A stretch of DNA of 64,000 bases from Flavobacterium cutihirudinis (GTDB lineage Bacteria > Bacteroidota > Bacteroidia > Flavobacteriales > Flavobacteriaceae): the NCBI RefSeq assembly GCF_003385895.1, contig NZ_QRDQ01000009.1, positions 496,001-560,000 of the forward strand, read 5' to 3'. Positions 17,066 through 25,342 of this stretch are shown one piece after another. Positions within the stretch are counted from its first letter, which is position 1; each line of letters starts with the position of its first letter. The notes under the pieces are model-generated. The model searched no databases. It worked only from the letters and a program-made list of their open reading frames with translations, and was not told the DNA's origin. The position numbers and the translations under genes were made by a program.

Positions 17066-18268
17066 ATGCAAATGATTTTCCTTAAAAAAACAAAGATACC
17101 ACAAATACTTTTCTCTATACTTGTTTTAAGCTCTTGCGGCAAAGACAAAAAAACAGATACTGCCACTACTCCAACTGTCGAAGATACATTACCTAAAATG
17201 AAGCCATTAGGGGCTGAAAAAAGATTATCACAAGATTATATCAATTCGGTTACAGGCAGAATTAATCATTTTTACAACAAAAACTGGCCAAATAATACCA
17301 TGAACGGAAGTTTTTTGGTAGCCAGAAACGGCCAGATTATATTCGAAAGATATAACGGATTCGCAAATAAAAATGAAGGAACTAAAATTACCGCTGACAC
17401 ACCAGTTCAAATCGCCTCGGTAAGTAAAGTTTTGACCGCTACAGCAGTTTTAAAACTAGTAAATGCAGGAAAAATTGATTTAGATCAGAAAGTAAATACG
17501 ATTTTAAAAACGTTTCCATACGAAGACTGCACCATCAGAATGTTGTTAAGCCATAGAACCGGAATGCGTAATTATGCCTATTTTACAGACAGAGACAAAT
17601 CGGTTTGGGACAGACACAACCAACTTACAAACAAGGACATATTGGATATTTTGGCAACAAAAAACATTGGTTTGGAATCAAGAACCGGAACTCGTTTTAG
17701 TTACTGCAATACCAACTATGCTATGTTGGCTCTTATTATCGAAAAAATTACAGGTTTGAAATACAAGGAAGCAATGGCTGAAATGATTTTTAAACCTCTA
17801 GGAATGAAAAACACGTATGTCTTTGATGATGATAAAGACAGAAAAAAAATTGTTCCTTCATATAAAGGAAATGGCGTAGAAATTGGTTTCGATTATTTGG
17901 ACAATGTTTACGGAGATAAAAATGTTTTCTCGACAGCAAGAGATCTTTTAAAATTTGACCGCGCAAGACAATCACCAGATTTCTTAAAACCAGCATTGCT
18001 GAAACAAGTTTACACAGGTTATAGCAACGAACGCAAAGGAACTAAGAATTATGGTCTTGGAATTCGAATGATCAATTGGGAAACAGGACAAAACTTCTAC
18101 TTCCATAACGGTTGGTGGCATGGCAACACTTCTTCTTATATTACCTTAATGAAAGAAAATGTTACCATTATTGCCTTGTCGAATAAAATGACGAGAAACA
18201 CATATGCGGTTCGCAAACTGGCTCCGATTTTTGGAGATTATCCGTTCAATTTTAAAGACGAAGAGTAA
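17066..18268 (+). CDS. Serine hydrolase lipoprotein, beta-lactamase/penicillin-binding fold
   Basis: 400 residues. A lipoprotein signal ends at lipobox LSSC (Cys at about 24), so the protein is anchored in an envelope membrane. The class C beta-lactamase/AmpH-type motifs are all present: SVSK (SxxK, in TPVQIASVSKVLTATAVLKL, about 117), YCN (YxN, in RFSYCNTNYAMLALIIEKITG, about 213) and HNG (H/KxG, in YFHNGWWHGNTSSY, about 348). Likely roles are peptidoglycan DD-peptidase, esterase or an unassigned hydrolase. Antibiotic resistance is not implied. The start could also be the next ATG, two codons downstream. Confidence 0.85.
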   Translation: MQMIFLKKTKIPQILFSILVLSSCGKDKKTDTATTPTVEDTLPKMKPLGAEKRLSQDYINSVTGRINHFYNKNWPNNTMNGSFLVARNGQIIFERYNGFANKNEGTKITADTPVQIASVSKVLTATAVLKLVNAGKIDLDQKVNTILKTFPYEDCTIRMLLSHRTGMRNYAYFTDRDKSVWDRHNQLTNKDILDILATKNIGLESRTGTRFSYCNTNYAMLALIIEKITGLKYKEAMAEMIFKPLGMKNTYVFDDDKDRKKIVPSYKGNGVEIGFDYLDNVYGDKNVFSTARDLLKFDRARQSPDFLKPALLKQVYTGYSNERKGTKNYGLGIRMINWETGQNFYFHNGWWHGNTSSYITLMKENVTIIALSNKMTRNTYAVRKLAPIFGDYPFNFKDEE

Positions 18269-18277
18269 AATAATCAT

Positions 18278-18440
18278 AAAGTCGAAAGTCAAAAGTCGTA
18301 AAGTCTTAAAACAGCTGACAATAACTGACTTTGTTCTTTTTTAAACACACCAATTACGGAAAAATAAAAAAACGCAACAGAAAGCAATCTTTTGACTTTA
18401 CAACTTTTTACTTTCTCCTTAAACTTTCGACTTTTGACTT
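18278..18440. repeat. Inverted copies of short GTCAAAAGTC-type repeats
   Basis: AAAGTCGAAAGTCAAAAGTC at 18278-18297, with further copies to 18305, is mirrored by AAACTTTCGACTTTTGACTT at 18421-18440. GACTTTACAACTTTTTACTTT-type units lie in between. The repeats fill the spacer between the serine hydrolase and ssrA. They may form a long hairpin or be simple-repeat debris. Confidence 0.5.
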
Positions 18441-18497
18441 AATAACTTTTGACTATTTTTTTCTGAAAATTTTAGTAGAAAGTAATTTCAAATAGTA

Positions 18498-18505
18498 TAA
18501 ATTTG
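18498..18505 (+). promoter_or_regulatory. -7 promoter element for ssrA
   Basis: TAAATTTG lies 13 bp before the mature 5' end of tmRNA, leaving a short leader for RNase P to remove. Confidence 0.55.
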
Positions 18506-18518
18506 CAGACTTATTTTT

Positions 18519-18913
18519 GGGGTCGACTGGTTTTGACAGCAAGTCGAATTGAACAGTAAGCACGTCGAGCATTGAGACCTTGCTCGTAAATATAAGATCT
18601 CGAACTTTTACACGGCGAAAATAATTACGCTTTAGCTGCATAATCCGAATCATAGTACGATTGCGCCACGTCTCTACAAGGTAGAGAAGCTGGATTCTCC
18701 TGGAAAGCCTTGGTTTGTGGCGTTCCGTCAAGGGGAACCGTAAAAATAAACCTAGATATTCATGAGCTTCGGGTGGATTTCGAAAATTAAGAAGATAAGT
18801 GTTCGGTGGCTGTTTCTGGCCTAGCTTAACAACGAAAATCTAATCAGGAAATAAGCGTGTAGAAAGCTCTTTAGTTGCTTGTTTGGACCCGGGTTCGATT
18901 CCCGGCGACTCCA
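18519..18913 (+). ncRNA. ssrA: tmRNA (transfer-messenger RNA)
   Basis: The 5' end GGGGTCG (18519-18525), followed by the universal ACTGGTTTTGAC, pairs with the 3' end CGACTCC (18906-18912) as a 7-bp acceptor stem with one G-U pair. The T-arm GGGTTCGATTCCC lies just before it. The resume codon GGC at 18614 opens the tag GENNYALAA, which stops at TAA 18641-18643. This is the tag type expected for Flavobacteriia. The CCA tail is not encoded: A at 18913 is the discriminator and CA follows. tmRNA rescues stalled ribosomes and marks the nascent chain for proteolysis. The pseudoknot-rich middle was not traced in full. Confidence 0.97.
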
Positions 18914-18916
18914 CAA

Positions 18917-18953
18917 AAAAAGCCTGTAAACTCTTTGTTTACAGGCTTTTTGA
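18917..18953 (+). terminator. Rho-independent terminator after ssrA
   Basis: AAAAAGCCTGTAAAC (18917-18931) and GTTTACAGGCTTTTT (18937-18951) are perfectly complementary and end in a T run. Confidence 0.88.
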
Positions 18954-19278
18954 TTTTTGGTTGACAATTTAGTTGCCGTTTAATTATTGTTGCTAACTTA
19001 TAAAATACAATTTTAAAATGAGTAATTCAAGTTCTAATAAATTACTCCATTTATAGTTTACGCTTAATCTTCCTTAAGAGAATGATCAAAAATTAACTTG
19101 TAAAATACTCAATAAACAAAAAGTCTTTTTGAGTAGTTACAAAGAATTATCTATATATTTGGATTAAATAAAATTGATATTTATTATACATATTTATCCC
19201 AAATAGGTTGGCTTTGTATGATTTTGTCATACATATATATAAGTTATGAGCAATTTTACAACACCAATTCATTTCAAA
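18954..19278. other. Non-coding AT-rich spacer with a promoter for the LRR gene
   Basis: No reading frame was noted. TTTG at 19128-19131 and TATATTTG at 19154-19161 (22-bp spacer) make a plausible promoter. GTATGA (19216-19221) and TCATAC (19227-19232) form a small palindrome in the leader, a possible operator. Confidence 0.45.
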
Positions 19279-20007
19279 ATGAAATATATAATTTTACTTT
19301 TTACACTTTCAGCTTTTTTTAAAGCAAATGCGCAAAAAATAAAATTCAAAGATTCTAATCTAAAAAAGGCTTTAATTGAGCTTGGCTATGATAGAAATAA
19401 AAACTCCGAAATTGAAGTTAGTGAAATTGATACCGTTCAAAAACTAAAAGTATCTAAACGAAATATCAAATCGCTTGATGATATGATTTATTTCAAAAAA
19501 TTAAAAGTACTCAATGTAATGTCGAACGACATAGAGGAAATTAAAGTCTTTTATGGAAACTCAACTTTTGAAGAGTTGTATATTGGCGAAAACAAACTAG
19601 GACCAAAGTTAATAGTAAAAGATATCCCTAATCTTGCAGGTATTTATGCCTTTCGTAATGACATAACTGACTTAGAATTCATTGGAGAATTCCCAAAGTT
19701 AAAGTCTTTATATATTCAAGGAAATCCTGTTGCAAATCTTGATCTTCAAAACTTAAAAAACTTAGAGAATTTACAACTTTTCGAGTGTGACAAATTGAAA
19801 ACAATTGATTTATGGAAGCAAACAAAGATTAAGCAATTTTTTCTATTGGACATGAAGGTTGTAAATGTTGTATCTAAGAACGAGTTTGTCAGAACTGTAT
19901 ATATTGAAAAAAAATCAGATCCAAAAAATTCTCCAAAAATTGATAGTGTAAAAACTGCACCAGTGATCAAAATTACTAAAGACATGATTATTACGCCTAA
20001 TAAATAA
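19279..20007 (+). CDS. Secreted leucine-rich-repeat protein, unknown function
   Basis: About 242 residues from ATG 19279, where a good signal peptide begins (MKYIILLFTLSAFFKANAQ). An in-frame ATG at 19246 would add 11 residues and spoil the signal. After the signal comes an internalin-like cap (IKFKDSNLKKALIELGYDRNKNSEIEVSEIDTVQKLKV). Irregular leucine-rich repeats follow (KLKVLNVMSNDIEEI, FEELYIGENKL, NLAGIYAFRNDITDLEFI, KLKSLYIQGNPVANLDL, NLENLQLFECDKLKTIDL). Such proteins bind other proteins. It sits in an accessory-looking spacer after tmRNA and immediately before an attC-like palindrome. Confidence 0.7.
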   Translation: MKYIILLFTLSAFFKANAQKIKFKDSNLKKALIELGYDRNKNSEIEVSEIDTVQKLKVSKRNIKSLDDMIYFKKLKVLNVMSNDIEEIKVFYGNSTFEELYIGENKLGPKLIVKDIPNLAGIYAFRNDITDLEFIGEFPKLKSLYIQGNPVANLDLQNLKNLENLQLFECDKLKTIDLWKQTKIKQFFLLDMKVVNVVSKNEFVRTVYIEKKSDPKNSPKIDSVKTAPVIKITKDMIITPNK

Positions 20008-20012
20008 AAACT

Positions 20013-20115
20013 GCCCATAACGGCTACTACAACGGATTTGGAATGATTTGACAAATCCGAAAAAGGTGCTTAATTTAGTCCCAAACCCGCTGTAGCACAA
20101 GGACGTTATAGGCGA
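20013..20115 (+). repeat. attC-like imperfect long palindrome between two cassette-like genes
   Basis: The left part reads GCCCATAACGGCTACTACA then ACGGATTTGG. The right part reads CCAAACCCGCTGTAGCACA then AGGACGTTATAGGC. The reverse of the left aligns to the right over about 29 bp with a few mismatches and an extra 4-5 bases on one side. The asymmetry and the CGTTAT(A/G)GGC outer core resemble integron attC sites, but the exact GTTRRRY/RYYYAAC cores are not met. It could instead be a dispersed palindromic repeat. Confidence 0.5.
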
Positions 20116-20134
20116 TTTAACCAAATGCGAAGAC

Positions 20135-20872
20135 ATGAGAAAACTAATATATTCAGCGTTAATTCTCTCCCTTTTTACTAATTGTACTCGAGAAGAAAAC
20201 TATCTCGTAGCTCAAAATATATCTCAGGATAAATTCTTTGGAGGAAAGGAAACTTTATTATTAAAAAAAGATTCGTCTTTTACTTATTCCAGTGTTCCAA
20301 ACAATAAAGAAATTGGAACAAAAAGATTAATTACTGGAAAGTACAAAATACAAAATGACACTATAAATCTTATAAGTAAAGAGATATCAACAAAACTAAT
20401 TTTTATTGGAAATCAAATTCAATTATTATCATTTAATGCTAAAATGAAAGTATTGACTAATAATACTCCTATAAAAAATAATTATCAATTTGATATACCA
20501 GAAGATTTTACGGTATTTTGTTATAATGATTCCTTTAAAAACTATTTCAATCATCCTGTTAAAGCCACAAAAATATCATCTAAAGACTTTTATAAACTCC
20601 AGTCGATAATTCAAAATCAAATAGATTTAAACAAAACTAAATTCAGAGAACATAAATTACAATCTGATTATTTTAAGCAATGTATTTTTGTAACAAATGC
20701 TAAAAATGAAAAAGAAGTTTGGATAAATGGAATATCTAAAAAAAGTAGTCATCAAGGTACATGGGAAAGTTCTATTTTGGATGTAAACGATGGTGGTGAA
20801 TATTATTTCACACTTGAAATGAATTTAGAAACTGGAGAAATATATTATTTTTCACCACATGGCCTAGCATAA
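20135..20872 (+). CDS. Lipoprotein of unknown function
   Basis: 245 residues. MRKLIYSALILSLFTNC is a lipoprotein signal with Cys at residue 17. The body holds an N-terminal beta-rich part (ETLLLKKDSSFTYSSV...TGKYKIQNDTINLISKE), which looks like a small lipocalin-style or copper-resistance-like strand set, then a part with conserved-looking aromatic residues (DSFKNYFNHPVKATKISSKDFYKLQSII). I do not recognise a family. It lies directly after the attC-like palindrome and before a terminator, so the palindrome plus this gene looks like a one-gene cassette. Confidence 0.6.
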   Translation: MRKLIYSALILSLFTNCTREENYLVAQNISQDKFFGGKETLLLKKDSSFTYSSVPNNKEIGTKRLITGKYKIQNDTINLISKEISTKLIFIGNQIQLLSFNAKMKVLTNNTPIKNNYQFDIPEDFTVFCYNDSFKNYFNHPVKATKISSKDFYKLQSIIQNQIDLNKTKFREHKLQSDYFKQCIFVTNAKNEKEVWINGISKKSSHQGTWESSILDVNDGGEYYFTLEMNLETGEIYYFSPHGLA

Positions 20873-20913
20873 ACCGTCTATAAAGCCCGCTGCTCCGCAA
20901 AGTGTTACTGAAA

Positions 20914-20947
20914 AAAAGCTGCGCAAATGACATTTGCGCAGCTTTTC
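20914..20947. terminator. Strong bidirectional terminator
   Basis: AAAAGCTGCGCAAATG and CATTTGCGCAGCTTTT are perfectly complementary over 16 bp around a single A. The hairpin lies between the convergent lipoprotein and HTCS genes. Confidence 0.85.
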
Positions 20948-21001
20948 ATAAGGAACTTTTAGAGAAAAAGATAAACACCAAAAAGTTGCTTTTAAGATCA
21001 T

Positions 21002-24000
21002 CTACCTATTCATAGCAATATAATCAGAAGGTGACATAGAAAAATGTTTCTGAAAATTTCTACCAAAGCTTGTTTGTGATTTATACCCAACCATTTCGGC
21101 AATTTCATACATTTTATAGTTTTCATTTAAAAGTAATACTGCAGCATGTTTTAAACGAACAATGTTAATCAGCTCATTTGGACTTAAATTAGATAAATCT
21201 TTGATTTTTCTATATAAAGTCGAACGGCTCATGTTCATGATTTCGGCCAGTGATTCAACACTCAAATCGGGATCAGCGATATTTTTAAGGATTTCATCAT
21301 CCAGTTTTTTCAGGAATTTTTCATCCGTTTTATTATGAGCAATACTTTTAATATGCGAAAGTGGTGAACTTGCATAATAGTTCATAATCTGTTTTCTGTT
21401 TTCAATGAGATTATTAGCCTGGACTTTTAGATAATCCATCGAAAAAGGTTTTGCCACATACGCATCTGCACCAACTTCGAGGCCGTCGATTTGCGATTTC
21501 AGCGAACTTTTGGCAGTTAGCAAAATAACCGGAATATGACTGGTTTCAAGATTTGTTTTAATCTCTTTACACATCGTAATTCCGTCCATAACGGGCATCG
21601 AAACATCACTTATAACAAGTTGAATATTTTGATTATGAATTATTTTTAGCGCTTTTTCGCCATCTTCCGCCTTTAAAACGGTATAATTCGAAGCAAATTC
21701 TGAAGTAATGAAATTTAAAAGATCCAGATTATCTTCAACAATTAAAATTTGAGGTTTTTCGAATTTTGTTTCCGATTCTGTTTTTTCGAATTCTGATTCA
21801 TTTATTTCTTTTTCATTTTCCGTATAAAACATAAATTCTTCTTCCTGATGCAACGGAACAGCAAGTTCGAAAATGTTTAATTTAGGATCAAAAATTAATT
21901 CCAAACTTCCATTATGAAGCTGAGCCAATGAATGTGCAAGCGAAAGACCAATACCGGTTCCTGAAGTATTATCAAAATTATCAACCCTGAAAAACGGCTC
22001 AAAAATCTTGTCTTTCAACTGAAACGGAATCAATTTCCCATCATTTTTGACAATTAACATCAACTTTTTATCATCACGAAAAAGCGAAATCCAAACCTTT
22101 TCTTTTGAATATTTGATAGCGTTACTTATTAAGTTACTTAATATTTTCTTGAACGCTTCTTTATCAACAAAAGCAAAAATATCTCTTTCTCCCAATTCCA
22201 ATTTAAACTGAATTCCCTTTTCTTCAATCAAAGGTGTAAATCTTAAATGCAGATTTCTTATTATCGACGAAATATTAGCTTCCACGAAAGTGAGTTTTAG
22301 TCCGCCAATTTCAGATTTTCTAAAATCGAGCAATTCATTCACCAGTTTTAGCAATCGCGAAGTATTTTTCTTCATTATAGAAAGGTTCTGAGGAACTTCC
22401 GGTAATTGATGTTCCATAATCAGAAGTTTCTCTAGAGGCCCTTTAATAAGCGTTAAAGGCGTTCTGATTTCGTGCGCCACATTCGTAAAAAAATCAATTT
22501 TTGCCTGATAGATTTCTTTCTCTTTTTCGTCATTTAGATGTTTTATTTTGCGGTTATTTTTAATCTGTGTTAGATTTTGAGAATAACGAATGATATAATA
22601 AAACGATCCGCATATCAGCAGAAAATAAAAGAAATAAGCATACGAACTTGCCCAGAACGGTGGCAATATTCTGATTTTTAATTTCACTTCTTTACTCCAG
22701 ACTCCAAAACTATTTAATGATTTTACTTTAAACACATAATTGCCAGGCGCCAGTTCTGTAAAAAACACTTTATTATTTCTGCCAAGATAAACCCAATCAT
22801 TATTTACGTTTTCCAGCTGAAACCAATATTCTGTAAGTTCGGGTGCGGTATAATTTAAGGAAGCAAATTCGAGATTAAATGACGATTGATCGCTATTAAG
22901 CTCGAGTTCGTCCAGATGCGAAATGGACTGTTTTATTGGCGAATCATTTTCGTTGACATCGACATCTTTATTATTGATTTGAAGATTGGTAATAAAAGTT
23001 GACGGCCTGTATTTGTTTTTAGTGAAATTCTTCGGATTGAAACTGATCATTCCGTTTAAATTTCCAAAATACATGTCGCCATTACTATCCTTAAATGCCG
23101 ATGCATAATTAAACTGATCGCTCAACAAGCCATTTGCTGTCGTATAAATTTTAATGCTTTTATGGTCCGGACCAAATTTTACCAAACCTTTAGAAGTCGT
23201 CAGCCACAAATTTTTAGAAGCATCTTCCAAAATCGAGTACACTACACTACTCGGAAATCCGTCTTTAGTAGTGAATTTTTTAAACGTTCTTGTTTTTTTA
23301 TCAAATAGATTGAGTCCGTTTTCGGTTGCAAACCATAGATTTTTAGCACTATCTTCAAAAATATAATTGATCGAATTATTACTTATACCGTCTGGATTTT
23401 TATAATCATATATAAAAACCTCCTTTTTCCCGGTTTTAGGATTATAATAAAACAAACCGTCACGATAACTTCCTGCCCAGCAATTACCGTCAGTATCTTC
23501 TTTATAAGTGGTATAATGCGTGGTTTCCGGAAATGTTTTTAAAATATTGAAATTATCATTTTGTTCATTATAACGATAAAGTCCCATTGTGGTAATGACA
23601 ATTAATTCTTTCTTTTTGGTTTCGTAAAAAGAAAAAATAAAATTACTGCGTAAACCCGATGACGGATCATTGGCACTGTAATGTTTTACTACAACGCCTG
23701 AATTTCGGTCTAAAACATCTAATCCGTGTTCAAAAGTTCCAATCCAGATTTTATCTTTTCGCGGCATCAAAGCATGGATATTATAATAGGAAACACTACT
23801 TCTGCTTCCGTCCGGCAAATACGACGTGAATTTTTGGGTTTTCGGATTAAATCTATTTACGCCTGCATCTTCAGTACCAATCCACAAATCTCCAAAATCA
23901 TCTTTGTGAATTTCTCTTACAGCGCTTCCGCTAATTGAATTTTGACCTTTTTGAGGAAAGTATTTTTTAAACTGTGTATATTGCTTTTGATGATAATTGA

Positions 24001-24952
24001 TTCCTCCAAAATAAGTTCCAATCCATACTCCGTTTTCTTTGTCAATACAAATAGAATATGCAGCATTGTCTGATATCGCATATGGATCGTTGTAATTTTT
24101 TTTCAGATTGATGCTTGTTTTTGTTTTCAAATTGTAAACATAAACACCGGATTCGCTTGCAATCCAGATTTCATCATTTCCACGTTTTTTAAACTGCCTA
24201 ACAAAAACAGGATCTTTGCCTGAAAACGGTAAAACCGATGTCGTTTTGTCTTTTCTATTGTAAACCAAAACGCCATGATCCTGCGTGCCAATCGAAATGT
24301 TGTTTTTGTTTAAAGCGCAAACAACTGTAATTCTAAAATTGGCTTTATTTGCCGGCGGATTAATATTTATACTTTCAAACGAAAGACTTTCTTCGGAGTA
24401 ATGATATAATTTATTTAAAGAAGAAGCCCAGATTTCGCCGTTTTCATCACGTGAAATTGAGGTCGTAATAAAATATTTGTTCGGATTGAAAGTTTTAGTT
24501 TCTTTTTTGCTCGGCGAATATTTATAAAGAATATTTCCGGATACAAACCAAATGTTACCTTTTTTATCGTGATTAATATCGTTTATTCTATCGTTTATGG
24601 CTTCATTCAATACCGTAAACTGATCTGTTTTTTTATTGTACTGATACAGACCTTTATCAGTTCCCACCCAAATAATTCCATTAAAGGCATGAATAGATTG
24701 TATATAATTGCTTCCAAGGCTGTTAACGGGATCAGACTGACTTCTGTAGGTTTTAAAACGATATCCATCAAATCTGTTCAAACCATCTTTGGTACCAAAC
24801 CACATAAAACCATCTTCATCCTGAGTTGAAGTAATAACCGTATTATTAGAAAGTCCTTCTTCGACCTGAAAATGCTTAAAATAATATTCCTGAGCCTGAA
24901 TAAAATTTCCTGAAAAAATAAATAAAAATGTAAAAAGAAAGAATTTACGCAT
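21002..24952 (-). CDS. Hybrid two-component system (HTCS) sensor-regulator of the adjacent PUL
   Basis: 1316 residues in one chain. The order is: signal peptide (ending QAQE); about 14 two-component propeller repeats (for example DEDGFMWFGTKDGLNRFDG) to about residue 660; a Y_Y_Y domain (about 690-770); one transmembrane helix (about 775-797); HisKA with phospho-acceptor His in FFTNVAHEIRTPL (about 825); HATPase with GTGIGLSLAHSL; receiver ILIVEDN with phospho-acceptor Asp in VISDVSMPVMDG (about 1113); and an AraC-type DNA-binding domain ending SMSPSDYIAMNR. HTCS proteins bind a glycan breakdown product in the periplasm and activate the neighbouring susC/susD operon. The gene is divergent from that operon, as usual. 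Confidence 0.95.
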   Translation of the reverse strand: MRKFFLFTFLFIFSGNFIQAQEYYFKHFQVEEGLSNNTVITSTQDEDGFMWFGTKDGLNRFDGYRFKTYRSQSDPVNSLGSNYIQSIHAFNGIIWVGTDKGLYQYNKKTDQFTVLNEAINDRINDINHDKKGNIWFVSGNILYKYSPSKKETKTFNPNKYFITTSISRDENGEIWASSLNKLYHYSEESLSFESININPPANKANFRITVVCALNKNNISIGTQDHGVLVYNRKDKTTSVLPFSGKDPVFVRQFKKRGNDEIWIASESGVYVYNLKTKTSINLKKNYNDPYAISDNAAYSICIDKENGVWIGTYFGGINYHQKQYTQFKKYFPQKGQNSISGSAVREIHKDDFGDLWIGTEDAGVNRFNPKTQKFTSYLPDGSRSSVSYYNIHALMPRKDKIWIGTFEHGLDVLDRNSGVVVKHYSANDPSSGLRSNFIFSFYETKKKELIVITTMGLYRYNEQNDNFNILKTFPETTHYTTYKEDTDGNCWAGSYRDGLFYYNPKTGKKEVFIYDYKNPDGISNNSINYIFEDSAKNLWFATENGLNLFDKKTRTFKKFTTKDGFPSSVVYSILEDASKNLWLTTSKGLVKFGPDHKSIKIYTTANGLLSDQFNYASAFKDSNGDMYFGNLNGMISFNPKNFTKNKYRPSTFITNLQINNKDVDVNENDSPIKQSISHLDELELNSDQSSFNLEFASLNYTAPELTEYWFQLENVNNDWVYLGRNNKVFFTELAPGNYVFKVKSLNSFGVWSKEVKLKIRILPPFWASSYAYFFYFLLICGSFYYIIRYSQNLTQIKNNRKIKHLNDEKEKEIYQAKIDFFTNVAHEIRTPLTLIKGPLEKLLIMEHQLPEVPQNLSIMKKNTSRLLKLVNELLDFRKSEIGGLKLTFVEANISSIIRNLHLRFTPLIEEKGIQFKLELGERDIFAFVDKEAFKKILSNLISNAIKYSKEKVWISLFRDDKKLMLIVKNDGKLIPFQLKDKIFEPFFRVDNFDNTSGTGIGLSLAHSLAQLHNGSLELIFDPKLNIFELAVPLHQEEEFMFYTENEKEINESEFEKTESETKFEKPQILIVEDNLDLLNFITSEFASNYTVLKAEDGEKALKIIHNQNIQLVISDVSMPVMDGITMCKEIKTNLETSHIPVILLTAKSSLKSQIDGLEVGADAYVAKPFSMDYLKVQANNLIENRKQIMNYYASSPLSHIKSIAHNKTDEKFLKKLDDEILKNIADPDLSVESLAEIMNMSRSTLYRKIKDLSNLSPNELINIVRLKHAAVLLLNENYKMYEIAEMVGYKSQTSFGRNFQKHFSMSPSDYIAMNR

Positions 24953-25342
24953 TACTGTGTTTTTTTATAAAAAAATAAATTTCCTCAAATCGTCTCAATT
25001 TTCTACCAAATGTTGCAAGCCTATATTTTAATGACCATTTTTATACAATTTGAATCATTTGAGAGAGATATTGACACAAATGAAGCATTTTATTTTGAAT
25101 TAAAATCATCTACTTTGATTTTTCAAATAAACGCAATTGATAATTTTTAGGCTAAAAAAATAAAGTATCATCAAAAATTTATTTGAAAAAAAATATCATA
25201 CTCAATTTTGAAACCAAATGAACACATTATTACCAAACAGCAAGATCAAAAATTGTTTTGCTCGAATCAGAGATGATTAGATTACTAAATTATTCAATGT
25301 AAAACCAACCAAAAAATGAAAACTATCTAAAATGAAAAATCA
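24953..25342. other. Divergent promoter region between HTCS and susC
   Basis: 390 bp of AT-rich DNA without a gene. It should contain the HTCS-binding site and the susC promoter. Near-matches to TAnnTTTG exist (around 25090 and 25110) but none is exact, consistent with an activator-dependent promoter. No clear direct repeat was found by eye. Confidence 0.4.

Noticed and set aside
18453..18731. 92-codon minus-strand open frame over ssrA
   Set aside because: It is antisense to the clearly identified tmRNA and has low-quality sequence.
18914..20947. Integrase-carrying island at the tmRNA gene
   Set aside because: No integrase or transposase and no direct repeat of the ssrA 3' end were found in the window.
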